A DNA stretch of 64,000 nucleotides, taken from assembly GCF_021018895.1 (NCBI RefSeq), contig NC_079382.1, forward strand, positions 15,791,501 through 15,855,500, written 5' to 3'. A program made the translations under genes and the position numbers. This DNA is from Seriola aureovittata. Its lineage: Eukaryota > Chordata > Actinopteri > Carangiformes > Carangidae. Below the pieces are notes generated by a model, which was given only the letters and a program-made list of their open reading frames with translations, did not search any database and was not told where the DNA came from. Of this stretch, positions 26,101-38,190 are shown piece by piece (positions within the stretch are counted from its first letter, which is position 1; every line of letters begins with the position of its first letter).

Positions 26101-26689
26101 ATTTAAGCCTTTTTAAAACGCCTGCTGAAAATACAATGTGCTTAAGGGCAGTTGCGAGCATTTTATGAGCACAATAAAATTGTCACTGCATATGGATTAG
26201 ATGGATTTTGATATACGGGCATGACGGTTTTCATGGGTGTTTACAGCTGAGTGTTAATATGTCTGCTGCTGAAGGCGTAACCGTAGGCTGAAATTATTCA
26301 TACTTAGCCCTCAATGGCATTAATCATAATCTCTGATTTAAAAAAACAGCAATACCACTGAATGTATATACATATGTATGGGGTTAAACATTCCTTCTTA
26401 AAAGCCAGATGTAGATCTTAAAAGTAAACTATTAAGTTTGCATATACAAACTGGCCATTTGCTGAACCCCTTCCACAAATAAGGATGTTTAATCATAGTT
26501 AAGCAACTATACCAAGACAAGGCAGGCCTGTCTCCACAACAGACCGGTTGGACCGTTGCAGAAAAAGTTATACTCATTAATAGTGTTTTGATGTTGGTGT
26601 CTTTCCAAAATCAACGTCAGCAAAAGTGTGAGGAATGGATTACACAGTGTGTAGATCAGCATGTCCAGCTAACCAATTTAACACAACCT
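23171..26689. other. Non-coding DNA with possible worn repeat
   Basis: About 23255-23395 (TTTTTACCGCCACCAGCTG, GCGCTGCTAGTGGTCAAAAA) looks like part of a dispersed fish repeat, but I am not sure of the family. The palindromic ACACATGTGCACACATGTGC lies near 24330-24350. A T15-type tract lies near 24826-24840 and a worn GATA/ATAC microsatellite at about 25735-25770. No gene is recognised. Confidence 0.45.
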
Positions 26690-26761
26690 ATCATTACATT
26701 TAAATCATTTACCTTTACTCATGTGGCAGACGTTTTTATCCAAAGCAACTTACAAGTGAGG
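26690..26761 (+). repeat. Short dispersed teleost repeat (GGCAGACGYTTTTATCC type)
   Basis: ACTCATGTGGCAGACGTTTT followed by TATCCAAAGCAACTTACAAG closely matches a segment found many times in most teleost genomes, thought to be part of a SINE. It sits inside a 160-codon plus-strand frame, which argues against that frame being a real gene. Confidence 0.6.
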
Positions 26762-27535
26762 GACAACACTAAAGCTAAATCGTATCTCATCTATGTTGTT
26801 ATGGGGGGAGTACAGGTTACTTTACAAAAACCCATTCAGGACCAACACATTTGCCCTCTGGAAGCCAAGATACTACTTTGTCAGAGAAACTTTGGCATGT
26901 TCTGCTCTTTATTGGATTTGGGAAAGTTTGCACTCCAGCCAAACTTGTCATCCAAGATAGCATTACGTTTTCTGAACCCCAGTCCCAGAGCCCTTTCTAA
27001 GACTAGTGAAACATTAAAATACAAGCAAAAAAGTTTTTCAGTTATACTTCTTCATACTATACATTTTTAATTCTTTTGAAATCCTTTAGGGTGCTACCAG
27101 CTGCTCAGTTAACACCTCGAGAGGATGTTGACTTTTTGCCTGGGACATGTAGCGTTAGCTTTAGCTTTAATTAGCCATCAAGGGTATATTTAAGTTTGTG
27201 TTTGTTTATTTTTTTAACCAGTTGCTACTAGATGTGGTTTCTTACTTGAATACGTGTCATCTGAGTTGGCCAGAGCTGACAGATCATGTCTATCAAAAGG
27301 TGACATGTGGTAAACTAGCTATTTGTAAGTTTTGCTATTGCTACATAGCCAGCGTTAGCGGTAACAGCAGTTTAGAAGAAACTTTACGAGTTCAGCATCA
27401 AATTTTATTCCTTTACTTAAGCTGTCTCAAGCGTTGGAAAGCAACGCAGAACGCAACTCTTCTCTGACTTATTTTCTTCTACTGAAGTTAGCATGCTAAC
27501 CAGCTAGCCCCGGCCCATTTTGTCACTTTCCAATA
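26762..27535. other. Non-coding DNA, nothing specific seen
   Basis: Contains GTTAGC/GCTAGC-rich sequence (about 27480-27515, GTTAGCATGCTAACCAGC), an imperfect palindrome of a kind common in fish repeats. It may belong to the element of which 27541-27678 is part. Confidence 0.45.
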
Positions 27536-27540
27536 GCGAC

Positions 27541-27678
27541 TCACTGTAGCCTCTAATCCGCCCTGAAGACGTAGTACTGCTCAGAGGGCGTATTAAAACC
27601 TCTTGTCTTGTAAATGCAATGCTGGCCACAGCTTTTGTGAAGCAGCAATCACCACCACCCACTCCCAGTAAGAAACCA
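27541..27678 (+). repeat. Duplicated dispersed module, copy A
   Basis: The first 66 bases (TCACTGTAGCCTCTAATCCG onward) align without gaps to 32403-32468 with 7 mismatches. After a diverged middle, CACTCCCAGTAAGAAACCA (about 27660-27676) pairs with ACGCTCCCAGCAAGAAACCA (about 32513-32531). It is non-coding. Two similarly worn copies 5 kb apart fit a dispersed mobile element better than a recent tandem duplication. Confidence 0.7.
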
Positions 27679-29847
27679 AGTTTTGTTTTTTATCTCTAAA
27701 CAGTTATTTTATGGGTTTCCAGCATTCTTCTTTATTTCAAAATACTGTACTATATATAAGCTATTATGCTATTGTCCATTTGCTGCATACACATCTCCGA
27801 TTGTTTGCAAACAGGAAACCCATATATTGCCAAGTTCATAACAACGTCATTTATACATTTCCATCTCTAATAGCAGAGTCCATCTCGCTTGTCAAACTAA
27901 TTCCAGTTGCCATTTTCACTAAATAACAGTAAAGCTGACTACAGCCTTTTGTCCTCTCGACTGTCTCTTGGCAGGTCAAGCTGCTGTCAGTGGAAAAGTT
28001 ATGATAGTTTTAGTTAACAGTGCCAAAAGTAAGGGATCCAATCTTACACCATATTTAAACTCAGAAAATGTAAATAAAAAAATAAATAATCTATAAATCA
28101 TCATCCTATGTCATTTTTGAAGGAAGGAAATGAGATGTAACATTTTTGGATGCGCATTCCAACCAAACTGACACAAAGTGATATAAAATTACATCCAGCG
28201 GTCATAAAGATATCCAGGTGTGTAACAGGTGAATTTGGGTAGGGATATACATCTGTATTAGCCTCAGTCCTCAGAAAACACTTATTATGCCTATTGTTCT
28301 TTTGTGTAAACAAATGCATTGCTTGTTTGACAGAATTCATAATCACTTGCGAGGTCACTGAAAGGACAAGTACTCATAATTCATACAGACCAAAACATCA
28401 AGAATCTGGGAATAGCCTTAACATCGTCCTGCCGTCAGCCCTGTACTCATCTAACCACAAGATGATTTTGTGGAGACAGACTTTTCCTACCATCGCTTTG
28501 GGTCAGTGTGATTTACGCACATGTTTACTGATGTCTTTCAGATGGTTCCTCTCGCTGGTTATTGTCTTCTACTATTAGTTCCCAGATGAATCACGAGTGG
28601 ACAAATTGGGGGATGTCTCTGCGGATCTGTGATATTTATTGAGGTTACGCATCACTGTGGACCCCTCAATTGGCTTCCCAATGTAACGGGGGAAAAACAG
28701 ATGGTCCGCGGTCATGGCATGTTTGGACATTGAAACACTTGGGTTTCATGGTGCTTTTTATGCTTTTCTGAACATTTGGTTTACATCTTGTTCAGAGATT
28801 ATGGCAGGCTGTCTTTTTGTCCTTCAGCATGTTAAACAATATTGTCATAATGTTATTTTGAACTTTTGTAAGATTTCAGGATTGCTCCTGTTCTGTGAGT
28901 CCTCTGAATCATGATCTTTTGACCCCCTGCAAAATTACTGATATATAACATCCTCTTGAAGATATACAACTAAATACGTTGCTCTCTTGTGCACCAGAGC
29001 TGTGTACTGTCAGTTGTAGGGTAGAAATTCCTCATACCAAAGCAATTCACTATTTCTGAGTTTATACTGCAGTTTTTTTTTTAAGTTCCCCATTCTATTA
29101 CCCAGCTGGTAATACTCCAGGATGTTTATTTTAATAGGGTAAAAATAAATGAACCGCAATGATTAAAGCAGATATGTAAATATTGTGTCGTGCAATTCAT
29201 GGAGCAGGGAGCCCCACTGATTACCTTTAAGTAAAGAATAATGAACTCGGCTTAAAGTTAAAATGACAATGAAACTATTCTATTGATGCATCTGTGCACA
29301 GGTCTATTTTGCAGCAGAAACTTACCGCCTGCTGTAAGTTTGACTTTTTATGGGTTTGAATATCACTGTAGTGGCAAAAGTTTAACAAGCATATAAGTTG
29401 GTATGATGCATACTGTCGTCTTCAAATTAAAATGAGCCTCATATGGGCAACATTTGTGGAAGTACAGTTTAGAAGTCATACATGTGTAAACATCTAGCCA
29501 AAAATTGCCTGTTAGGTAAATAAAACTTGCCTGAAACAGTTTATTTCTTGCCTGTTATCTATTTATTACACTATCAGTTGGACTCTAAGTAGATGACTCC
29601 ATAAACCACTCAGTGATGTTTTGGATACCATCTACACACTACTACACCATGCAGTATTCATCTTACCATGACAAGCACTTGAAGTGCAGCAGATGGTGGA
29701 TGTTTTATCTGCTTAACAGACACACCCTGATGGTGATTACTAACCTACAACAAGACTCTTAGAAACACAATAAAGTAGAGATGGAAAGAAACTCAAATGC
29801 CCCAGAGACCTGTTAAAAACATGGCATGTAATTTTTTTATTGACATA

Positions 29848-29849
<2 letters not shown>
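27679..29849. other. Non-coding DNA; 28.43-28.92 kb may be a worn element
   Basis: No gene is recognised. About 28430-28920 has even composition and several short frames interrupted by stops, as expected for an old degraded insertion, but I cannot name the family. The rest is AT-rich single-copy-looking sequence. Confidence 0.4.

Positions 29850-29889
<40 letters not shown>
29850..29889 (-). repeat. Poly-T tract (40 nt)
   Basis: Forty uninterrupted T residues. It could be the poly-A tail of a retrocopy inserted on the minus strand, but no element body or target duplication is recognisable alongside. Its length may be unreliable in the assembly. Confidence 0.85.
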
Positions 29890-29892
<3 letters not shown>

Positions 29893-31954
29893 GAATAATT
29901 TTTAATTCCATAGCGTGTTTCTCCCCTGCAACAAGAGTGCCAGATTGGAGCAGTTTAAAGTGAAAATAAATGGGTAAAAGGAAAAAAAGGAAAAACACTA
30001 ACTTGAACGTCTTTAAATGCTGATACCGGAGCTTGGTTCAAATCTTGAAAACATATGGAAAAACCCCCCTTTGAAGCGCACTGGGAGCAGTTTAGGGCGG
30101 CTGCAGAACTTCTTATTGTTTACCTTTCAACCCCCAACCTCCTTCCTCCAAATAAAAAGGTAAAATGTTAAACCTTACAGGGGTACACATCGGCTCAGTT
30201 CATTATACCCAGCTAAGTGAAGACTTCCTAATTCGCCCACCACCACCCCCCCACCCCCCCAGAGTATCTCCTGTGTGGTTTTTAAACATTCCCAGTTACT
30301 TTCTCCCAATTAAATGCTGCAAATTGGCCTGAAAACCCAGATACTTCTGTCACCTGACAGAGTTATCAAAAAAACAGCCAATGATCTATAACATGTAAGG
30401 CAAGTTTTTAATCAAAATGATATACGTTTTCAAAAGTGAGCAAGTGTTATTTCATCGTTATAACTTCCTCTCTGGCTAAATTTAAACCAAACGCCTGTGC
30501 CATTATATTGTGTGGCTGGGAGATGACCCTCTGGAGAGAAACATTACGGGTGAGAGGCCTGGATGTATTTATCTTTCAGTTTTTCACCTGTCTTCAGATA
30601 CCGTTTCCTTTTTAAGTTGAGCAGTAGGGATTTACTGGGCTGCTTCCTTCCGGGACCCAGTGGAATACAACATTAAACTGCAGGGAGGAGAGAAAACCTG
30701 TAGTGCACTAAAATAAAGTTATGTCAAAACCATTCTGCTCTTCCTGTAGTCTTTCCTCAACCTTGCAAGTATCCTCCAAGGGCCTGAGAACATTACAAGC
30801 CATTCAGTTTATATGAATGGGCACTAACAGACTTTTTCGCCATTTTGATATGTCTAAATTTTGCAGGCATATCCTGTGGTCCATCAGGCACAGCCTTAGT
30901 TTCAATTTACTGTCTCCCGGTGGGCCCCTGTCTTCCCATTTCATGTGGAAATTGTATAGAGTTTTTATCCCTGTGCACTTTCAGCTGCTTCAAAGCTGGG
31001 GATCATTGTTTTTCACCAGGGAGAGAAGAAGCTAGCATTTTAATGTTTGGAGAAGATTGGCAAATCATTTCACAAATAGCAAGGAGGAGACTTTGAGTGA
31101 ATGTCCCAACACTGTCTGTCCATCACTGACTTCTCAGCCAGGCCAGTCAAAGAATAAATAAATGATATATCACCATTTAGCTGTAATTGAACAGAAGTCT
31201 GCAAAAGTCTTTGAAAGAGGAAGTAAAGCACCTGTATTTTTATTGCGGCAGGCTTGCCTTATACCACTCTATAAAGTTTGGACACTACCAGGGGAATCAT
31301 TTCTGATGATCTTTAGAACAGCAGTGCGCCTTACTTCACACAAATTTGTCCCGAAAGGCTTGTATCTGGAAGAAATGTTTGAAAATGATGTCAGTGAAAA
31401 GAATTCACTTGATAGGGCAATTAGGTATAGTTTTTAGATATAGAAATTCTATGCAGTGGTCCTTTTTTAATGAAAATAATTCTATGACAGATGCGTTAAC
31501 CACTTAGTTGTCCGAAGTGGCTTGTATTAGCGAACATTCACAGATTTCTCAAAGTATAAATAGAATAATCTAGTGACAAAGAGTTCAACACAGCCATATC
31601 CCATTGTGAATAGCTTTTTTTCTTCTGGTCTAACTGCTGAACAGGGCAAACACCACATAAAAATATATATCTCATATTGGTCTACGTCATGAAATGGGGT
31701 TGCAGCAAAGAAAAGCTTCCCATCCAACCCAAATCAGACCCCATGTCTGGTCTGGAAATACTTATGCCTGTAACAAGACCAACGAAACCCGAGAGTGAAA
31801 TGCAAACTTTTCATGAACAGCAGCGAGTGAACAAATGGTCTGTCCAGAAAAAAATCTGAAGTCAGCAATAGTACTATTAATACTATGAGCTACTATTTGT
31901 ACCTGCACATAAAAACAAAAGCCTGCAATAACTTTAACCACAATACTGTTTGCT

Positions 31955-31958
<4 letters not shown>
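29890..31958. other. Non-coding DNA, partly enhancer-like
   Basis: No gene is recognised. About 30050-30290, 30480-30570 and 30860-31110 are repeat-free with mixed composition and could be conserved non-coding elements. A C-rich run is present at about 30240-30261. Confidence 0.45.

Positions 31959-32007
<49 letters not shown>
31959..32007. repeat. (TA)n microsatellite
   Basis: About 24 TA units. It explains the Ile/Tyr alternation in the minus-strand frame that crosses it. Confidence 0.95.
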
Positions 32008-32010
<3 letters not shown>

Positions 32011-32402
32011 GCACTTGAAACTCAAAGGACTTCATTGCCCAGAAATCATGTCACATAATATCAGCAAACTTCTGCATTTCTCTGACTGAATATTCTTTTC
32101 TTGTGAGGGAATACATTTCTCTCTTTGACTCATCGGTGGCTGCTTTCTGGGAAACAGTTTTGTTTCCCTCTTAAATTTTAATAACTCATTTCTTGAATGC
32201 AAAGATTACAGTATTTCCCACTAATAATACCACAATAGGTTTTGACATGATGTATCAGTTATTCATTCAGAGCAGTTCTGAAAGATGCGTGTATTTTTCT
32301 ACAGAAATGTAGAGACATAGTTATGGGGGCAGTTGTGCTGAAAAAAATTATAATGTTTAACATGTTTCGTAAACACACAAGTCAGGTGGGAAGGTGTATG
32401 AT

Positions 32403-32531
32403 TCACTGTAGCCTCCAATCTGCCCTGAAGACGTAGCGCTGCTCAGAGTGCGTGTTATAACCTCTTGTATTATTAAAAACAACAATGGAAGAAGCTCCTG
32501 TCCATCGACACACGCTCCCAGCAAGAAACCA
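32403..32531 (+). repeat. Duplicated dispersed module, copy B
   Basis: Starts TCACTGTAGCCTCCAATCTG and matches copy A at 27541 over 66 bases with 7 mismatches, then again at its far end (CTCCCAGCAAGAAACCA). The central 40-50 bases differ. Superfamily unknown. Confidence 0.7.
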
Positions 32532-34699
32532 TTGTCAGCATGGTATCAGAAAAGTTACAAATAGCCCCTTTTAATTACAAACACTACCTACCTATGTGAA
32601 TTTTTCTAGCCGAAAAAAGCTGGATAAAAGTTTTCAAAGCAGACATTTTATTTTTATTTCTTTATTTTTTTAAACTGTTTATTTTGTGTCATGTGATTGG
32701 CCTGTAAATGCAGTGACAAATCTTAGGTCTAGGACTTTGGGCCAGCTTTCAGTTCGTGCTCAGATGTAGTAATCATATCTGCTACAGCTGCCACTTAATC
32801 ATAGATCTTGAGGACAAATAGATTCCAGGAAGTGAACCGGCCACTGTGGCAGCTTTTGCTGAGTGACAGTTCTGTTGCCAGTGGTCTAAAGGACATCTAT
32901 TCGGAGACTCTTTTCATTTAACATCATTTAAAGTGCTCATACATGATGCCTTTTAAAGCCAAAAGAGGGAACAGTAGTCATTAGGAAAAGCCGTTACATC
33001 GAAATACATTGAATTGTGTGGTCATTTTATAACATTTTGGACAAATTGTAATGTTAGTGACATGTATGGCCTTATCATGTCCGTGATGTCTTAACAACAC
33101 AGTCCTACAAGCTACCAAAGATACAGAATTAGTCCTACAGCTTTTAGATATGACCTCACATCATCTTATTACATACCATCCATGTTTCCCCGCACATCCA
33201 TGTCAGATCCCTTTCAGCAATTAGCCTTGAACCGGGAAAGACGATCAGCTCTGGTTTCCCATTGCTGCGTCCCTCGTCATCTTGGACTACTTTGAATCTT
33301 TCCCCCTGCGTCCTAATTAAGACCTTAATGCTACCTCCCACGGGGATCTGGATGCCCCACTCCCACCCAGACCATTCCTTCAGCAGCCATCAAAACTGTT
33401 ACGATAATAGTCAGCTTTGCACAGGTGCAAATTGCTTACATTTAGTCTACATTTGCTCTCAATCATGGGTCATCATCAAAGCTTAGTTCCCCCTGGTTTA
33501 AGCATTTGCTCACAAGTGTCAAATTTGCTTAGATGTTATTTGAAAGTTACACTTGTTTAAGAAAATTTGTTATTTCCCGGCATCAGACCATTGAAAACTT
33601 TGAGAGCTATGTTATTGCTGTGTTCAAGACCGCCGGCCTTAATCAGCGCAATTTTAAATCACCAAATCTATATTTGAAAATCAAAACCGAGCACAGTTGT
33701 CATCGTGAACCTCAACACTTTCACATGACGATAATTTATTCAGACCAGGTACAGCAATAAAGTCACATACTTATTCCATTAAACCTCTCCTTGACCTCCT
33801 AACTATTAAGTTGGACTGGTGCCACATAATGTGTATAAGCTACACAGGGCAATTACAAAGACCTGGGATTGAAAGAGAGCTGTCATTAGGATGTGCTTTC
33901 ACATACCAGCCTACAGAGTTTGGCTGTAGGCCAGGATGGCAAATGGGACCAGCTCAGTGAGGAGAGTTGGGGGGCCAGGCCAGGGGCCGTGGGGGATAAT
34001 TAGACAGTTTTATCCCAGCTTGTTGATGTAAATGTGGCCGGCTTAGCCCCCTACACCCTTGCTCCGTGGTAATGATCATGTCTAACAGGTGGCAGGCAAA
34101 AAGACGGGGGCATGAAATGGATACCTCGCTTCCTGGCCGCGTCTCCTTTTTTGTTTTGTTTTGTTTTCCAGTCCAATCGGAGCTGCGCTTTCCTCCATTG
34201 TGGTTGCGTTCAGGATTGTTGATGCGGGGGAGTGTTGGATATTTGTCACCATCTCATCACATTCTAGCTAATCTCAACCTCCCCTGGGAACCTCGTAGTG
34301 AGGGCCAGCCTCACATAGGGTAAAGGAAAACACATCAGTGTGTTTAACTCAAGTGGGTTTTAGAGTCTGATGCAAAAGAAAGTCGACACTCCTCTTAAAT
34401 AGAGACACACTGTTGGTGAAAATGTTTACATTTTTTCTTCCTCGTGTAGTCTTTGGAACAGCCTGCTCATGTACTCCACGTTGTGACTGACATGTGCATG
34501 AGAACACTTTTATCTAATAGGGAAAACATGTTTATGGAGGCATGGAAACAAATTTCTTCTACTCCTTTCCTCCCATTTCGGCTTCATTCACGATCTCCAA
34601 GATGTGTTTTAGAGTTACAAGCCTCAGGATTGAGTCATCTCTTACATCAGGGGCTCTGCACATCCAAATCTCCTGTATCCTGTGCGGGGGGGTGGGGGG
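32532..34699. other. Non-coding DNA with enhancer-like block
   Basis: No gene is recognised. About 33900-34070 is GC-rich and repeat-free with a TAATTA homeodomain-type core inside GGATAATTAGACAG (about 33995-34008). About 33230-33400 is a second such block. A (GTTTT)n tract lies near 34150-34168. Confidence 0.45.
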
Positions 34700-34725
34700 G
34701 CTGTGCTGTGCTGTGCTGTGCTGTT
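34700..34725. repeat. (GCTGT)n pentanucleotide repeat
   Basis: About five GCTGT units directly after a G-rich run (about 34685-34699). It accounts for the Cys/Ala/Val repeats in the frames here. Confidence 0.9.
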
Positions 34726-37717
34726 GAGGTATGCATGTGAAGAGGCATTGGAGACCACTCAACTCCAGGCTCCTGATTCACTGTCATATAATGGATCATT
34801 TGGGGCAAAAAGAAGCAGAAAAAATGATGCATGTATTGAAATTTACTACTTTCCCAGAAATGTGCGGAACAGATCCGGGCCAGTAGACAATGCTCATTTT
34901 CTCCAACAAATGCCTTTTTAATTTGCACAGCCTGTCGAGCAGAAATGTGTGATTATCTAGATATCTGTGTGGATGGCTGATTTGCTGATGGGCTGTCCTG
35001 TGACCAAGGAGAACATACAGTAAAACATCCAGAAGGCTCTCGGTGCCCTGGCTTGTTTGCGGTCGTTTGTGTCCAGCTGATTGCGGAGGCAAAGCTCCAG
35101 ATTTAGGAGCTTGATCCTTCCTGGCCAAGCTGCAATGCTGGATTTTGTTATAATTTTCACCTAGCACGTTGTTTTTAAAGCTTACCCCAACCTTAACCCT
35201 AATCTTACTCTCATCAGAGGCTTAAAGCCTAACCCTCGCTTTAAATAGAGTTGAAAAAACAAGTTTTATGATTGCAAATTTTAAACGATATAGCCTTTTT
35301 TTCCGTTCTATGTGGTTTGGCGCTGCAAAGTGAAAACCGATTTAGGGTGTTTTGTGGGGGAGTTGGGCTTTCACTGGGTTGCCTGAAGTGACGTCCTCAG
35401 ACCTTTGGGGCACTCCGCCTGTTGGTGGTGAGGATTTGGTATTTTTGTAACAATTACCATGTGCCCAAATCTAAGAATTGAGTGATATGTGGACGCAGGA
35501 ACATGGCGAAAAGCAGTCGGAGGAGAATGTAGACAGGACAGCAGACAACAGGCTGCCCACTGGTGAAGACATCAACTCCTACTGGCAACACTCAGGCTCC
35601 GTAATCCAACACTCTATATTTGTTTGATTGCCCACCACAGCTGACAACAGGTCATCCACCTCTTTTGAGACAACAAGAGTTGTGACGGAGGCTCCTCATT
35701 AATAGCCTGCAACTTTGCGCAGTATTTTTAGTGTCATGCTGCAAACGTTTCCAGGACATTTCCCCACACCTCATTGCATCTACACAAGAATCCATCCTCC
35801 TCCATGTGTTCTCCCGGTCTGAAAGGATCTTGGCTCATTTTTTCGGTGGCGGAGCTGGTTCAGGTCACGGCGGCTGTTATAGAGCCGCTGTGAAGCTCCA
35901 TTGCACTGCACATTGAGCATCTAACATTTGTGTTTTGAAGCATTGAGCTCAAGTGGAGCAAACAAACCCTGGGATCGCATCGAGGATTTTTGTATGAAAT
36001 GAAATGAAGCAAATAACTAGTTGTTTTTATTACTGAGGGAATTTTCTCTTGTCCACCTAATGAATGACTGACTCGGGGTGGTCAGGTCAGTGTGAGGCCC
36101 TCGGTCTCTGTGCCACAGCTACTGCATTAAATCTTACAGGCCTTGAGACGCTCAGGCGGCTCCTCCAGACGCAGCTATGGTTTTCTGCTGATAATACTGG
36201 TGCCACGATTGATAACAGCAGACTTTAGATCGTCGGTAAAGTGGCTGGGTATTCTAAGAATCAGCATTTATGGTTAATGAACCAATAGTGTATTCACACA
36301 TCCCTCTTCTTTTAGATATTTGACCATTAATGGAGTGTGAGCTATCTATAGTAATCTCTCTAAGTGTATAAACACTGTCCTCAGGGGTTCCTGCTTCAGA
36401 ATTGAGGTGACATCATCCACAGGAGAATGTATTGATGATTCCTCCTTTCTCCTTGGGCTCAAGCTTCATTAAACATCCTCAGCGTAAGACATCCTGGACT
36501 CCAGAGCTCTTTCTTCACCACTGATGATAACAATTTTCCTAACAACTACACTTTTCGTTTTTTTTACGAAGCCTTATACAACCACAGTTTATTGGATTAC
36601 CTGAAACATGAGTTGTTCATTCAGAACCACTTGATGAAGTTAACATTTTATGGTTTGGCTTTGATGGATGTTACTTTTAGTATTTTAAGCATATTTTGAT
36701 GTGTGAATTTTCTGCTTTCCTTGGCAACTACATCACTGGGTGAAAGCAATCAATGGTTTTATAAAACAAAGCTTGAATGAATGACTGAGAACTAACATCA
36801 TTTGTTTGTAATAATTTTATTTAAGACCTACAATCGCCTAGTTCACTGTTAGGGCAACAAGGCATGCCATGGGTTAGAGAGCATTTTATAAACACCTTCC
36901 ACATATATTACATTTTTTTGCAGGTTTCATTCAAGTTTTAAATTAGATTTGACGGCCCTAGCGCAGACCAAACATTCCCCCACTTCTGTGTGTCGCCATG
37001 TGTGAACATGGGCTTTCTTTTTTGTATGTGTAGTACCAGAGACAAATAGTCGAGTGTATACAGGAGGAAATAATTGAGTTAGATAAATGAACGTATGCTC
37101 TGCGTCTTGAGCAAATGTTGGTATATTTTCTTTTTATTTTACAGTAGGAGTTGTTTTATAGAGAACTGTGCAAAATAATTTAATCTGGCATTTTGAATAC
37201 AGCGAAGTATATATGTGTGGGAGTTGGCTAACAGCTAATTTGCACTGAAAGGCAATGAAATCTATAAAATGTAAATGTGAAGTGTAAATGTCTTTCCACA
37301 CTTGTTTGACAGAAATGTTAAGTCATTCATACTTCATCATGTAAATAGTAACTTGCAGTTAATACAGCTGTTGATGATGTGTCAGCCTCCACCCTCCTCG
37401 TAGAGCTGACCTCTGTGAGAAAACTGAATCCATATTTTCCTACAAACCCACCGGCGTCTGAACCTCTCGTGCGTGCACTCCATTCCTCCGTATGTTTGTT
37501 TCTTTTTTCAGCGCTTGCCTGCGTTTGCTGAAATACCTTCGACTCAGAGGTGACAAATGTCATTCCCTGACAGGCAACAAAACCAAAGGTCTAAATTTGT
37601 CTCTTTGTCTTTGTGCCTGAATCCTGTCCAAAAGCTCTGACGTCTTCAGCCTCCAAAGAATATTGCCCTGTCATTGTCTGAAGCTACTGGCAAGAGGTTT
37701 ATTTTTAGCAGAGACAT

Positions 37718-37718
<1 letters not shown>
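34726..37718. other. Non-coding DNA, nothing firm
   Basis: About 35180-35240 contains AACCTTAACCCTAATC, a stretch common inside fish interspersed repeats and too short to be telomeric. About 36090-36200 is GC-richer and could be a short conserved element. No gene is recognised. Confidence 0.5.

Positions 37719-37801
<83 letters not shown>
37719..37801. repeat. Long (CA)n microsatellite
   Basis: About 41 uninterrupted CA units, the longest dinucleotide tract in the window. Its uninterrupted length suggests it is polymorphic. Confidence 0.97.
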
Positions 37802-37803
<2 letters not shown>

Positions 37804-37917
37804 ACACACGCATCCTTTATCATATACCATTAACCATCTTTGACCATCCACTAACCCACAGCTTTTGAACCTTTTGGTGACTGTTTTTACATCCCAACAT
37901 CATCATGACCCTATAGC

Positions 37918-38190
37918 AACTTTGATAATTGATTAATACTTTAATACTATTTAAAGTCAATAATTGAGGAGAATTACTGCTTTTCTCTGATTTATATCAC
38001 TTTACTTTTTATACGTCTTTTGGTCTGTTATTAGACAAAACAAACAATTTGAAGGCAACTTTTGGCTCTTTAAACTGTTTTTTTAGGATTTAGTAGACTG
38101 AACAATGAATTGGTTGTTGATGGAAATAATCATCAGATTAAGTGATAATGAAAAAATCATTTTTTAAATCATTTACATTTGGGCTTATAA
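37918..38190 (-). repeat. Worn copy of the GGGCTGCAACTAA-type repeat
   Basis: GATAATTGATTAATACTTTA near 37923 and TTAGTAGACTGAACAATGAA with TGGAAATAATCATCAGATTA near 38090-38140 match the order of motifs in the dispersed family seen at 22985, 48970 and 55133. Orientation is uncertain and the ends are approximate. Confidence 0.4.

Noticed and set aside
26588..27070. 160-codon plus-strand frame
   Set aside because: Overlaps a dispersed teleost repeat (26690-26761) and has no family resemblance.
34542..34928. Several overlapping Cys- and His-rich frames on both strands
   Set aside because: They derive from the GCTGT repeat and adjacent G-run.
35180..35240. Telomere-like TTAACCCTAA sequence
   Set aside because: A single worn stretch, too short; common inside interspersed fish repeats.
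37674..37868. His/Thr-repeat protein
   Set aside because: Translation of the (CA)41 microsatellite.
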